From: Schizophyllum amplum
Lineage: Eukaryota; Basidiomycota; Agaricomycetes; Agaricales; Schizophyllaceae
Assembly (NCBI GenBank): GCA_007026445.1
Contig: VDMD01000055.1
Coordinates: 62,001 to 126,000, forward strand
Length of the DNA: 64,000 nt
Direction: 5' to 3'
Part shown: in pieces, positions 25,487 through 37,682 of the stretch
Layout of the letters: every line of letters starts with the position of its first letter
How positions within the stretch are numbered: position 1 is the stretch's first letter
Position numbers and translations under genes: made by a program
The notes under the pieces: generated by a model
Seen by the model: the letters and a program-made list of their open reading frames with translations, nothing else
Databases searched by the model: none
What the model was told of the DNA's origin: nothing

Positions 25487-26009
25487 CTAAAAAGTGTCGA
25501 AATGGTACCACCTCCCATCTTCCTTCTTCCCAATCAATCTCTTCACTTTCTCCATGGTCTCCTCGTCGCTGTGCAGGTCGCGCTTCTCAAGCGTCGTGTT
25601 GTCGGTAATGTAGAGCAGAATATGGTAATACCTGCTCGGCATGCGGATGTGTGCCTGGCGCAGTTCTGTTTTGCTACGAACAAGTTAGAGACGCAGATAT
25701 CGGACGAGGCAGCAGGTCACCCACCCGGATTCTTCAGCAGCCCAGCGATCCCGTATAACGGATAACGCGTGCATCCCACAATCCGGACGACCATGCACGT
25801 CCATTGAGAGACCGTCAAGGTCCTCGGGCGACAAAATCCATCCGAACACGTATTTGGGGCAAATATCACTGACCAACGGACCTCTCCGATTCATGATCTT
25901 GGGCGTCTCGTCGGGAAAACGGAGGAAGCCACCGCGCGAACGTGCGGCAGGTCTGCAAAGGCTTGAGTGGCAATTTGGCGAGTCACACAAAAGAGACTGA
26001 CCTCGACAT
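25487..26009 (-). CDS. Small protein of unknown function (GWI-SPEDL family)
   Basis: Three exons, 26009-26002, 25952-25725 and 25673-25487, give 140 residues: MSR-PAARSRGGFLRFPDE, then KYVFGWILSPEDLDGLSMD, MHALSVIRDRWAAEESG, and KTELRQAHIRMPSRYYHILL with an acidic/basic tail ending WYHFDTF. The three-base plus phase arithmetic works exactly and all splice sites are canonical. I do not recognise the family. Its reality as a gene is supported by a decayed copy at 29118-29520 that aligns across exons and introns. No signal peptide or membrane segment is seen. It lies tail-to-tail with trr1 at a 281-bp distance. Confidence 0.65.
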
Positions 26010-26257
26010 GATTATCTGACATGATGAACGTTCAACGTTCAGTGGACGCGCAGGTCTGACTGTACTTCGGTAATTGCCGACCACGCGCCCTACAAGCGCA
26101 CACTTTAAAGCTGGCGCGACACAAACTCGAAGCTCCTACCTAGAAGGCGATCGAAACGAACACACTGCAAACAGAGATGACTAGATTCATATGTACCATA
26201 ATAGCTTATATGCATCTGAGTTGGTTCCATTGGCGGGTAGACTGGCAATAAAAGTGC

Positions 26258-26956
26258 TCAGTCGAGGTCGTCGGTGAAGATGATATCCGGGAACTTCGTC
26301 TGCTTGAGGCACTCCCTCACGCATTTGCCTCCAACAATCTTGCACTTCATCACCTGTGGTGCCGAGCGCTTGGCCTCGCGCGCTGTCAGAATCTCGTCCT
26401 CGACCTCTTCCGGGAAAGGCGTGTGGAAGCCATAACAATGCATATCTAGGGGCATATGCACATCTCCCGCAGCAGAGATCATGGCGTCCTTGCAGCACGC
26501 GGCGTACATGCACGGCGCACTCTTGATGCGGCCAGCCTCCAAAGCCTTCTCGCCGCCCTTGCGCGTGAACTGCTCGACGAGCGCGTCGTACTCGATGCTG
26601 TCGAAGACGTGCGGGATGAGGCAGAAGAAGTGCTCGTCGCCCTTCTTGTATGAGCGGTGGCAGCGCGCGCAGTGCATGGCATGGTCGGGCATGGACTCGT
26701 CAAAGGGGTTATGGGGCCGGACAAAGGGCTTGCGCGGGGTAGCTGTAGGCTTCTTTGTGAGGACCTTCTTGAGCTTGGGTACGGGCGCGCGGACGTAGGT
26801 GCTGGCGGCGGTGGTAGACACGCGATTGGCAGCGGCAGCGGCAGTGGCGAGGGTGGGGCGTGCGTACCCGGGTTGCCGAGCGGGTTGCTGCGCAGCGGCA
26901 GGTTTGTCTTTGAGGGAGACATTGACGAAGGAGATGTTCGTAGTACGATTCTCCAT
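26258..26956 (-). CDS. Unknown protein with a CxxC zinc-ribbon-like motif
   Basis: A single exon of 232 residues. The N-terminal 100 residues are Ala/Pro/Lys rich and look disordered (KKVLTKKPTATPRKPFV). The C-terminal half has HCARCHRSYKKGDEHFFC, then CMYAACC, DMHCYGFHTPFPEEVEDEI, and a final MKCKIVGGKCVRECLKQ. The Cys/His spacing suggests metal binding. I do not recognise the family and assign no role. It has its own promoter side toward 27 kb. Confidence is high that this is a gene and low on function. Confidence 0.7.
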   Translation of the reverse strand: MENRTTNISFVNVSLKDKPAAAQQPARQPGYARPTLATAAAAANRVSTTAASTYVRAPVPKLKKVLTKKPTATPRKPFVRPHNPFDESMPDHAMHCARCHRSYKKGDEHFFCLIPHVFDSIEYDALVEQFTRKGGEKALEAGRIKSAPCMYAACCKDAMISAAGDVHMPLDMHCYGFHTPFPEEVEDEILTAREAKRSAPQVMKCKIVGGKCVRECLKQTKFPDIIFTDDLD

Positions 26957-27426
26957 AGCTGAGGGGGAGGAGCAGTGGGCGACGAGGACAAGAACTATAC
27001 GCTGTAGGATTAGATTGCGCGGGCCCCTTTTATACTGGCGCATAGTGGTGTCGGATTCCCATTGTGCCACAGAACACGAGGCTGCGCCTTTGTCGGTTCG
27101 CTTGTTTCCATTGTCTGTCGAGTGATCTCCATATTGTTCATCGGTCTTTGACGATATCTTCAGACGCAGCTAGGAGGTGTTGACGGTCACTGCGAGCACA
27201 TAGGCAGCATGAGCGCCAGGATCAAGGTGTCACATCAGGCGCAGGTCCAACAACTGTCCAACATAACGCGTGACACACGCCCTTGCACGCGGGACCAAGC
27301 AAAGTGACGGTGACTTCCCACGGTGAACCGCGCCTCGAGCGTCTCCTGTCAACGTCGCCGACCTTCTCCAGCTCATTCCGTCGCCTGCTTCGTTCCTCCT
27401 CGCAGTACCCACTCATCTACGCGAAA
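26957..27426. promoter_or_regulatory. Shared upstream region of the CxxC gene and vma3
   Basis: 470 bp between divergent starts. No other coding signal. Confidence 0.4.
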
Positions 27427-28360
27427 ATGTCCGACCTCTGCCCCGTCTACGCTCCCTTCTTCGGCGCCATGGTACGTCCCCGCGCGCTGCCGCACTCGGC
27501 ACAGCTTGCAATCGCGAATATGAGCTGACGTTCGCGTTCCGCAGGGCTGCACTAGCGCCATTGTCTTCACCTGTAAGTTGACCGCGAGTCAGGTCGAGTA
27601 AAGTGGGGGCATTGACGCGAGCGCGCGCAGGCATTGGTGCAAGGTACGTGTCGAGTTGGGTGAAGAGTGGGCGCGCAAGCTTACCTGCGTACCCAGTTAC
27701 GGCACGGCCAAGTCTGGCGTTGGCATTTCCGCCATGTCCGTCCTCCGACCAGACCTCATGATGAAGTGTGTTGTCCCCGTCATTATGGCTGGTATCATTG
27801 CCGTGCGTAACCTGCCTTTGCTGACCCTCCGCGCGCGGCTGACCGAGCTTCCTATTTCCCAGATCTACGGTCTTGTCGTGTCCGTGTTGATCTCCGGGAA
27901 CTGTACGTGCACGGCTTCTGCCTCTTCGACGCGGCGCGCTCTTCACGCGTCGCCCTTCCATCGGCTACTGACTGACGGGTTGTATGCGTAGTGGACTACC
28001 AGATGCCGCTAGCCATGGGCTTCGTGCAGCTCGGTGCTGGTCTTTCGGTCGGTCTTGCGGGTCTCGCGGCTGGTTTCGCTATCGGCATCGTCGGCGACGC
28101 CGGTGTTCGGGGTACCGCACAGCAGCCGCGCCTCTTCGTCGGCATGGTACGCGCGTCAGGCTTGCCGAGGGTCAAAGCGAAGGCTGACCGTCGCTTGTTG
28201 TAGATCCTGATTCTCATTTTCGCCGAAGTCTTGGGTCTGTACGGGCTCATTGTGGCCCTGATCATGAACACGAAAGCGGGCGACTTCAAAGGCATTGTAC
28301 GTGGTTGTGGTCATTCTAGCATTGCTTGTTTTCGCTCACATGTCTTTCTTATAGTGCTAA
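27427..28360 (+). CDS. vma3: V-type ATPase proteolipid subunit c
   Basis: A heavily interrupted small gene (six or more introns) coding about 165 residues. It starts [20 protein letters not shown] and continues [100 protein letters not shown] and [15 protein letters not shown]. Four hydrophobic helices are present, with the proton-carrying glutamate in [12 protein letters not shown]. The subunit forms the rotor ring in vacuolar membranes. The last intron leaves only TGC TAA as the final exon, a tiny coding end that automatic annotation may miss. Confidence 0.93.
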
Positions 28361-29117
28361 TCGAACGCAATAATGCTAAGAAGCATGACAACATGCAGTC
28401 CATGTTGGCGTGCGATAGCGTTCATTCTCGGGCGTTGTATGGGCGCATCGGTTCTGATACCACGAACAATGGCAATGTTATATCTATGTCTGCATGTTCA
28501 TTAATCTCCATTGTCTCACTGGTCCTTCCGTCCTTCCTTTCGGGAGGCTGCGGCTCGTGACGTTATGTTCTTACGTGCAGGATGGTCAATGAAGAGTATG
28601 CGGACTGTGTCACTCGGCGTTCGTATCTCGTTTTCACGCAGGGTGTCCTCGTCAAAGGAAGCGGCTATTGCGACACGGCTTGGGTCAATGCCTTTGTCGA
28701 GCGCGCTTCTCCGCACGTCGACGACTGGCGTCTGCAGTTGTCGAAAACTCGCCATGTTGCTCGAAGTCGAGGTCATCTTCGCGAAGGGTGCGTCGTGCTT
28801 TAGCCATTCATGGCGGGATGAGGTTCGCTAGCTGCACCGACGGTAGAATCACACTGCTGGTCACCGGCATACGTCGGCTCGCTCGCGCAAGACGTAACCT
28901 TGGGGGTAGTGGGGCACTGGGCAGGTCCTGCGCGCCTCGCCTATTCTGCACTGAAGGGCGCCTATTCTGCGATGGGACATCTCATGACAAGGGCACGACC
29001 ACTCTTACATGTAAATTCTCCGCCGTTCTGTGCTCGTGTCTCCATGTTCTACTCGAGAGGCCCCCTTGATCGCTGCCGTGTCGACGTCGAACTTGACCGG
29101 AGGCGACCACATTCACC
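28361..29117. other. Intergenic; one unassigned minus-strand open frame
   Basis: A minus-strand frame at 28776-28516 (86 residues, starting MTSTSSNMASFRQLQTPVVD) is followed by a possible donor. No relative or partner exon could be recognised, so it is not called as a gene. Confidence 0.35.
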
Positions 29118-29520
29118 ATGTCGAACTTAGGTTCTCTTGGAAAACTCGCCGGGTTTCCACTCATGCCTTTGCAGACCTAAATGTTCGCGCGGTGGCTTCC
29201 TACTTGTCCTCGACCAGACGCCCAAGGTAGAAACTTGGCGTGGCCCATCACTCGGGCACCTCTATCCAAGATACGTATACGGGTTGGATATTCTCGCTTG
29301 AAGATATCGAGGCCCTCTCAATGGAAAAGGATGGTTATCCTGGCGGCGGGGTGAACTCATTGCTCGTCATATGGGATCGCTGGGCTGCTGCCAGTGCATG
29401 ATGGGAGTGAGTGCTCAGCTACCTTGTCCGACCTATACGTCTTTAACTTGTGTGTAGTAAAATGTGGACTTACACAAAACGTACCTCAAATCGCGAATGA
29501 CTTTGCCGAGTTTATGTTGA
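29118..29520 (+). pseudogene. Decayed inverted copy of the small gene at 25.5-26.0 kb
   Basis: The DNA aligns with the minus-strand gene over its whole length, introns included: cactcatgcctttgcagacc against cactcaagcctttgcagacc, then tgttcgcgcggtggcttcct against cgttcgcgcggtggcttcct. The translation gives SRGGFLLVLDQTPKVETWRG, then after an extra T in gggTtgg the block GWIFSLEDIEALSM and LLVIWDRWAAASA, followed by a stop. The intron 2 relic (cttgtccgacctatacgtct...) ends in tgtgtag like the original. The exon 3 relic soon meets a stop. It carries a frameshift and stops, so it is not expected to function. Confidence 0.7.
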
Positions 29521-30154
29521 GGACCCAGGGACATGTTAACTGTTCTCTGCATACTTGACTCGACTAACCCGACCCCATTCAAGTAAAAATAAATGCCGTG
29601 AGGGTCCTCAGTCCACGAAGCACTCGACTCACGCTGCACCCCACCGGGCGACTCATTTGGTCTGGGTAATGCGCTTGCCATGACCTTCCTTCGAAATGTA
29701 GTGCATTCTTTTTACCGGCACGGTCGACGGCGCTTGCATCAGGCGTTCCTATGTTCCGTGCCGTACGCCGTCTACATGAAGGAAGATCCGACTGAAGCCA
29801 TGTCCACTGTTGACGACTACAGTTTTCCTGAGCAAAATGAACGCGCGTTACCCTTCCCCACAAGTTTCAGTCCGTGAGCCTGACCAGAAGGAGCAAATTT
29901 AAGGGCACGAGCGACGCCAGGGCAAGTTGAACTTCACGTCACAAGACTCGGCGACTCGGCGCGTTGGCCGGCGGGGGCGCAGATGTCGAGTTCCGCGACG
30001 CACGTGAGGTCGAACATCTCGACATCGCCCCCCGGAAGATGTCACGACGCGTGCACCCTCCCGATCTATAAAGCCTCCCTGACGTTACTAGAATGCCCTC
30101 GTTTCTCTTTCTGTCTCCTCTCTTTCATCTTCTTTGCTTTTGTCTTCAACCGCC
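29521..30154. other. Intergenic and promoter of gdh2
   Basis: A minus-strand frame at 29681-29433 (MASALPRPNESPGGVQ...) has no supporting relative and is not called. The 100 bp before ATG 30155 are strongly pyrimidine rich (tctttctgtctcctctcttt). Confidence 0.4.
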
Positions 30155-33100
30155 ATGACCACCGCCAGCAGCGCTCTTCGCGTGCCCGGCGATGCGCCAG
30201 TGCACCGTGTCAAGAACCAGCCAGGCTACACCACGCCCGTGTTCCAGGGCAAGGAGGCGCAACGCGCGCGTGTCGAAAAGGAGGTCACCGCCAAGGCGAG
30301 TGTATGCGCACTGTTTCGCGACTAGCACCTCATCGCACATCGTTTTGTAGGGCTTCATCCCAGTACCGCTCGTCGCAGGCGAAGTCAATTGGTTCTATTC
30401 CTCTCTTGGGATCGACGACACGTACTTTGCGAACGAGACGGTACCCATCATCACGGACCACATCATTGCCCTCTTCGGCGCCAAGGTCCTTGCCTTCACC
30501 AAGCATGATCCGCATGCTCTAGTCATCGACCTCGAACGGATCGACGATGCAGGCAAGGGTGCCACGTTCATTCATACCAGCAAACCCGGTACGACTAGTA
30601 CGGAGGGCCCTGGATCGGTTTGCGAAGCTCGGTGAGTGTCCTTCATTGAACGTGCCCGCGGCTCTGCTCGATTACGTCCGATGGACGACGCGTTGCAAAC
30701 GCTCATGACATCCGTCAAAGACTCATCCTCATGTCTACTTCGCAGGATCGATGAGATGTTCCTCGACAAGTCAACGCCCGAAGTCGCGTACCGCCTTGAG
30801 ACCTTCCGCTCGGCCGGTGCCGTCAGTGCGACTGCGAGCCAGCAGCTGCGGTGTTACTTCGTGACGCGCTGCGAATTCCCCAATGCTGCGGCTGTCAAGA
30901 ACGCGGATGGCTCCACGGACATACGCAGCGTTTCTAACAAGAGCTTCCTCGAGAAGGCGACCGACAACACGCTCGAAATCTACCAGCAGGTCATGCGCAA
31001 CGTCGAGACACGGTACGGTCCCGTGATCGAGGTATTCAAGGTCGAGGGCTCGCGCGAACATCGACTCGTCATCGGGTACAAGATGGGCGGGACGCGCGGC
31101 TACTTCAGCGCGCTCAGCCATCTGTACCACTTCTACTCGCTTTACTCGACGCGCAAGTACGTCGAGCAGTTTGCCAATGGGGTCACGATTGTCTCGCTCT
31201 ACCTCAACCCGTTGCCGTTGGATCAGCTCGAGGGGAACAAGCGCCCGCCGCCTATCGAGCACTCGATCTTCCAGGTGATGAAGGAGGCCAGCTTGCTTTA
31301 CTGCCTGCCCGACAACCCCTTCTTCGGCGTGACCGAGGACGAGGGACCTGGCCACGCTGTTCAGGAGGCCACCTATGCCTGTGAGTTCTTCCCATACATC
31401 CTACGTCGTGTGCTGATCGACTTCTAAGATTGTGGTTGGATCTTTGCGCAGCATTTTACGAACCGCCTCGGCGCCACATATCTGCAGCTGAAGAACCTCC
31501 TCGACGAGAACGACCCGGTGCATGGGGAGGTGCTAAACACTATCAAGCGCCGCTTCAGAGATGAGACTTTCACGCGAGAAGTCATCCTTCAGGTGATCCT
31601 GCGCTGGCCCGAGCTGGTACGTTTTTCTTCTACTAAGTATACCGTACTTTCCACTCACACCATCTCCAGATTCGCATGCTATACGTGAACTTTGCAATGG
31701 TGCATTACCCAGCTACCACGGATGACCAGGCGGAGAACTTGATGTAAGATCTGAGCATTATCTGCGGCGACCGTGTTAATGAACCCCTTGCAGGCCGACA
31801 CTGTCGTACCAACGGCTACGGACGACCCAACCGCTTAGCGACGTCGACCTGCACGACCACATCCGTCGCACGGTCCACGACAAGCAGGAACTTCAGGTCC
31901 TCGAAAGCTTCATGATCTTCAACAAGTGAGTGCTTCATTATAGCTTCGTATACACGTCTCTGATGCATCGGCTATCGTAGGAACGTTCTCAAAACCAACT
32001 TCTACCAGCCGACGAAGGTTGCCTTGTCGTTCAGGCTCGCGCCAGAATTCTTGCCCGAGATCGAGTACCCGAAGAAGCCTTTCGGGATCTTCCTCAGCAT
32101 CGGCAACGAGTTCAGAGGCTTCCACATTCGATTCAGAGACGTCGCTCGCGGAGGCATCCGTTTGGTCATGTCTCGTACTAGGGAGTGCGTGTTTTCCTAT
32201 TCTAATCGTAGCTGCAGGCTGACCTGGAGCGACGCAGAAACTACTCCATAAACCAGCGCATGCTCTTCGACGAGAACTACGGGCTTGCGTCGACACAGAA
32301 CCTGAAGAACAAGGATATTCCGGAAGGTGGCGCGAAGGGGACTATCCTCCCTGCCGTCGGTGCGAACCCTCGATTGTGCTTCGAGAAATATGTCGATGTG
32401 AGCGTTTTTCTTTGTTCCTTCAAAAGCAAAGTGCTGATGGTGTACGCAGAGCGTCATCGACCTCTTGATCCCGGGGCAGAGTCCGGGCATCAAGGAGCGT
32501 TTGGTCGACCTCTATGGTCAGCCGGAGATTCTGTTCTTCGGTCCTGACGAGGGCACGGCAGATATGATGGATTGGGCTGCGTGTATGTTTGTTTATTGCA
32601 TGCTGGACGTTAACTTAGGCTGATATCCTTGATAGTGCACGCTCGCGACCGCGGCGCGGAGGCTTGGTGGAAGTCATTCACTACTGGGAAGAGCGCGGAG
32701 ACCCTCGGCGGCATCCCCCACGATATATATGGCATGACGTCGCTGTCTATCCGCCAGTATGTCTTAGGCATATACAAGCAACTGGGTTTGCGCGAGAAGG
32801 ACGTGACGAAGGTTCAGACGGGTGGTCCTGGTGAGTCTTCACTCCCTCCTTTTCATGTTCGAGAAGCTGATCCGCAATCAGATGGCGACCTTGGATCTAG
32901 TACGTTGCCAAGAGTTCCTCGTTGATACATCGTCTGACTATTGTTTAGACGAGATCCTCCTCAGCTCGGACAAGACGGTCGCCATTATCGACGGCAGTGG
33001 CGTCGCTGCAGACCCGGCTGGCCTTGATCGCGAGGAACTGATTCGCTTGGCAAAGCTTCGCGTTCCCATTGGAAACTTCGACAAAAGCAAGTTGTCGAAG

Positions 33101-34061
33101 GACGGCTACCTTGTCAAGGTGGAAGATCAAGATGTGAAACTGCCTTGTAAGCACAGGCCTCACCCCAGCGTATAACATAGTTTGACTCTTGCATGCAGCG
33201 GGTGAGATCATTGTCGATGGAACAGACTTCAGGAATGGCGCGCACCTGCGGTTCAAGGCGGACTTGCTGGTGCCGTGCGGTGGTCGGTGAGTAGCGGTTG
33301 CAGCACACGTCCTTCATCTCACTGATGACTGTATACAGCCCGGAAGCCGTGAACATCTCCAATGTCGCCGCTCTCGTCGACTCTGAAAGCAAGCCGCACT
33401 TCAAGTACATCGTCGAAGGCGCAAACCTCTTCCTCACCCAGCAAGCGCGCCTGCACCTCGAGAAGCGCAAGGTCATCCTCTTCAAGGACGCGAGCGCGAA
33501 CAAGGGCGGCGTGACCTCCTCCTCCCTCGAGGTCCTCGCCGGTCTCGCCCTCTCGACGGACGAGTACGTCGACCTGATGGTATTCAAGGACGGCAAGCCC
33601 TCGCCGTTCTACCAGTCGTACGTGAAAGACATCCAGGACAAGATCACGGAGAACGCGGCGAACGAGTTCACCTGCATCTGGCGCGAGCACACGCGGCTTG
33701 GCGGGGCGAAGCCGCGGACGACGATCTCGGACGAGTTGAGCACGACGCTCAACAACCTGCAGACGGAGCTCGAGGCGTCGGATCTGTTTGACGATGAGCC
33801 GAGTAAGAGGGGCGTGCTAGGGCGGGCGATCCCGAGGACGCTGGTGGACAAGGTTGGGTTGGACGAGCTGATGCGCAGGCTGCCGGAGAGCTATCAACGC
33901 GCGCTGTTCTCAAGCTGGGTGGCGTCGCACTTCGTGAGTATTCTGTTTGTGAATATGGTCTGGGCATTCTTGCTGACTATGTGTGGCAGATCTACAAGTA
34001 CGGCGTGAATGCGTCGAGCGTGGACTTCTTCCACTTTGCGAGGGATCTGGCGGCGCACTAG
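30155..34061 (+). CDS. gdh2: NAD-specific glutamate dehydrogenase, large (about 115 kDa) type
   Basis: More than a dozen exons give an uninterrupted protein of roughly 1,050 residues. The long N-terminal part is typical of the large fungal NAD-GDH (VEQFANGVTIVSLYLNPLP). The catalytic core follows: HIRFRDVARGGIRLVMSRTR, NYSINQRMLFDENYGLASTQ, NKDIPEGGAKGTILPAVGAN, then GGPDGDLGSNEILLSSDKT of the dinucleotide fold, RNGAHLRFKADLLVPCGGRP, VEGANLFLTQQARL and KDASANKGGVTSSSLEVLAG. It ends YKYGVNASSVDFFHFARDL. The enzyme deaminates glutamate to 2-oxoglutarate with NAD. All splices join in frame, which makes this a useful control for the frame breaks seen elsewhere. Confidence 0.93.
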
Positions 34062-34224
34062 GCTGCGAGGAGCTGGCGATAACTGGAATTATGCGCTCAA
34101 AAATGCGGTGTGTGTGGGTAAAAGCCGTGGACTATAACATCGAAAAGAGAACTGTATCTCGTGTATCATAGTGTGCGTGTATAAATATCGGCGTACGGAC
34201 GGACTGTAAAACTGCGGTTCAGAG

Positions 34225-34480
34225 GAGGGCTGTGACTGTGAGGTCACCTCCAGGACTCGGCGAGCAGGCCAGTCTCCTAAGGTTTAGGACGTCTCCTCAT
34301 GCTTGAGCTTGAGATCTTTTCCTAGGCTTAGGATCTCTCTGCAGGCTTAGGATCTCTCCCCAGCCTCAGGATCTCTCTCAAGCCTCAGGACGTCTGCAGC
34401 CTTAGGAAGCCTCCCCATCCTTAGGAGCTTCATCAAACCTCAGGACGTTTCCCAGCTCTCAAGGTAACCTCAGCAGGTCA
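34225..34480. repeat. Degenerate tandem repeat with about 20-bp period
   Basis: Repeated variants of cctcaggatctctctcaag, gcttaggatctctctgcag and cctcaggacgtctgcag follow one another just downstream of gdh2. The units are too diverged for a clean consensus, but AGGA-TCTC or AGGACGT recurs about every 20-25 bp. Confidence 0.6.
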
Positions 34481-35560
34481 TAAGCTCACCTCATGATGTG
34501 CAATGGCACCTGGCAAGGGCGGCTTAGGCCAATGCCAATGGACTTGATATGCAGGACCTGCAACCACCAACGCTTTATGGCGTGACGCGGCAACTGCCGA
34601 TGTTCGACTTTTGTCCAGTTGCCTGGCCTGTGCTCTCTTCCTCTTCTCGCCACCCCGGACGAATTCCCTCGACGATCCATGGCTGATTCCTCTCCAGTGC
34701 ATGTTCGATTCTACTTCTTTCCCACTCCGCTATTCGCATAATTCTTCCGGGCGCTTAAATTTGGATGCGTGCTTTTCGCGAGATAGCACGTATAATCTGG
34801 ACGTGGCCTCCTGATGACCTTGCAAGCTGAAGTGGGGTGAGGTGCGTGCGTGCGCTCTTGGCAAGCTCTAGCTACGCCCGGGCATCACGCGAGTCGGACG
34901 CAGACGAACACCGGACACGCTCATTGGCGTTGCAAGCGGCCTCGTAAGTTTTCCCAGATGACATCGGAATCGTGGAATTAGAGCTCATATGCGTGTACGA
35001 TATGGTACAAGGTGGGCTCATGTCTGCTGGTAGAGCCTGTCATTTCGCTGTCATCTGACGGTCTGGTTAGGGAACGACGTATGGCCGAACGTTGGTCGCT
35101 GCTTTATTCGTCTATAGCACGCACGCGTGATGGGCTTCTTGGGCGCGAGGGCTCGTACTCGTGGTGATCCCCAACGCGTCGCAAAGAACGTTGGATTATA
35201 AGACGAGGCGATGTGTACTACTGCGAGGGTGGCATTCGCGCCCCATTTACGTCGGCTTGGCGGCTGCAGGTACTTCCCGAGGCCCAGACTCGTCGTACAA
35301 CGTTATATTTGTGTATTGCGGTCCGCATGCATATGTAGGGATCACCATGAGTGCTGCAGCGGAGGGCAAGCGGAGAGCGAGGAGGCCCCGGAATTCAGAC
35401 TCGGCCTTACCCTCTACGTCATGAATCCGGCGCGCGGACGGATCTTATAGCGCTTGCCACGACCCGATTCACCAGACAACCGCTCCTTGCTTCCCGCCAC
35501 CATCAACTTCCTCTCCCGCGCAATCCCCGGTACTAGATATACTCGCAGCCTTCTCACATC
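34481..35560. other. Intergenic before the SDR gene
   Basis: About 1.1 kb with short overlapping frames only. The region just upstream of 35561 (cttatagcgcttgcc, then C-rich tracts) is the presumed promoter. Confidence 0.35.
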
Positions 35561-36990
35561 ATGCCGGGTTTTGCAGAGAGCATCATTCACTCCAGTCGCG
35601 GGCCCTCTCCGATGCGCCCTGGCTATTCAAGTACGGCCTCGTACCGCCCCGACGGCCTGAGCGTTGCAGACGACCTGCACCCCGTCATCCATGCGGGACG
35701 GGTGGCCGTCATTACCGGCGCTGCGAGCGGCATCGGCAAAGCCGCAGCGGTCGAGCTGGCCAGGTGCGTATGCTTCCGCCTCCCACCCCCCTTCAACGCA
35801 TTTGCTCACTGATCACAAGGATTGGCCTCAAGATCGCGATGGCGGACGCGGATGAAGCCCGTCTCGCGCTGGCCGCGAAGGAAGTTGGTGCGATCGCCAA
35901 CACAGACGGGGCGACGAACGTTATTGCCATCACGACGGATGTGTCGCAAATCGACCAGGTTGTACGGTTGAAGGACCGTGTATACGAAGCCTGGGGGGAG
36001 GTGTGTTCTTGCGTTATGCTCAGAATCCATGTCCACGGCTAACACGCGAGCAGGTAGCCGTCCTAATCAACAACGCTGGAGTGGCGCCGAAGGGCACGTC
36101 ATGGAGTGGCATTGACAGTTGGAGGAAGGCCTTCGATGTTAACGTCTTTGGGTACGTGGAACTCGCGCTCTTGATCCATTGCCCCTAAGCGCCAGCGCAG
36201 GATCGTCAACGTGCAACAGACCTTCATACCGGTATGTCTTCCCCGCCCTATTATCTACCCGATCCAAGCTCCTCCTTCTAGTTCATGCTGCATCAAGAGA
36301 ACCCGTCCGTCATCATCAACACCGGTTCCAAGCAGGGCATCACTAACCCTCCGTGAGCTCTCATGACTACTGAGCGGCCCGCGCTAACGCGAGTCCAGCG
36401 GCAATGCCGCCTACAACGCATCGAAGGCCGCCGTCAAGTCTCTTACGGAGGGTCTCGCGCACGAGCTGCGTGAATTCCCCGGCAGCCATGTTACTGCCCA
36501 TTTATTCGTGTACGTCCCCGTTCCTCTTCTCTGCCGCACGATCCATGACGTATAGCTCGCTCGCCACTGCTACTTCGCCGATTCTGCTCTATACCTGGCG
36601 ATGATACATTAGCCCTGGCTGGACACACACGGGCATGACAGGCGCGACTGCGCCGACGTCGCCCACCTCCGAGAATCCGCCAGAGCTCCCAAAGCCGGAA
36701 GGCGCATGGAGCGCGATGGAGACGGTGCAGTACATGCTCGATAAAGTTCGCAGTGGGGACTTCTACATCATCTGCCCGGACAACGAGACGCGCCGCCAGG
36801 TCGACCAGCTAAGGTGCGTTATATCGCGTGATCTTCAGAATGTATATCGAGAGTTGAACATTGAACTCGCAGGATTATGTGGAGCGCGGCCGACGTTGCG
36901 GAGGGCCGCCCGGCGCTGAGTCGCTGGCACCGCGATTACAAGCATCTGTATGAGGAGTACATCCGGGATGGTTTGGCTAGTCTCTCTTAG
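35561..36990 (+). CDS. Short-chain dehydrogenase/reductase
   Basis: At least six exons; the first are 35561-35763, 35820-36000 and 36054-36151. The classical SDR pattern is complete: cofactor loop VAVITGAASGIGKAAAVELA, an acidic DADEARLAL after strand two (suggesting NAD preference), AVLINNAGVAP, VIINTGSKQGITNP with the catalytic Ser, YNASKAAVKSL with Tyr-x3-Lys, and a C-terminal PGWTHTGMT. About 35 residues precede the Rossmann fold (MPGFAESIIHSSRGPSP...). The C-terminus ends RWHRDYKHLYEEYIRDGLAS. All exons join in frame. Substrate cannot be deduced. Confidence 0.88.
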
Positions 36991-37682
36991 ATTTGAGTGG
37001 GTGGCCTCGTGCGGTATGAATGCTTGGCTGTGGAGGTTTGGGTGCCATGGTGCCATTGATGCCGATGCTTGACTGACCTCTTGCCTGCTGACTCCTTGAA
37101 CTTCTTGGACGCCAGTAGTTGTTGTCTCTTGCTGTCGAAATGGGAAATGTAATTTGTGCATAAGTAGTTGTCTAAATCGTCGGCGAGAGCTGGACGAGCG
37201 CAAGTGAGATGCGGTGCAAATGCAGACGATAAAGGAGACGATCCAGCCGTAAGAAATGGGACTGCGACCGTCTGACAAGATACAGTCTAATAAGTGTTCT
37301 CCGATCGCATGTTCAAGTAGGGTCTAGACGTCTATCGCTGTTGAAACGTTGAACTCGGGCCAACAGCGATCGTTGCTTGAGCGTCCACTCGCTGGCGTAG
37401 ATACCGCAGACGTAAATCGCCAGCGGACCCACGAGTGTGTGAAGGGATCTGAAGAGGCGCTGCGTCGCGCGTGTAAAGCATGGCGGCGACCCAGCTGACG
37501 AACACGAGCGCACTCTTTATCGCCTCGAGGCGCAGAGTATATCTTCAAGCAAGTTGCAGGAGATATGCATGTCCGAAGTATCACACTCATCTGCCACCGA
37601 CTCTGAACACTCGACCGACGCTGTGTTCAGCAGTACTCGTCTGAGTACAGTGCGGACCTGGAGGACAGCCGTTCCACTCACG
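36991..37682. other. Intergenic and upstream region of BTB copy 4
   Basis: No gene. The open frame of BTB copy 4 extends upstream to an ATG at 37569, but the residues between it and 37683 have no counterpart in the other copies. Confidence 0.4.

Noticed and set aside
28516..28776. Minus-strand 86-residue frame
   Set aside because: Starts plausibly but no following exon or relative could be found.
29433..29681. Minus-strand 82-residue frame
   Set aside because: No recognisable motif or partner exon; it overlaps the end of the decayed copy of the small gene.
30771..31355. 194-residue minus-strand frame inside gdh2
   Set aside because: It lies antisense to a conserved gdh2 exon and shows no motif of its own.
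36121..36604. Introns of the first SDR considered as separate short genes
   Set aside because: Canonical splice sites join the flanking exons in frame into one SDR.
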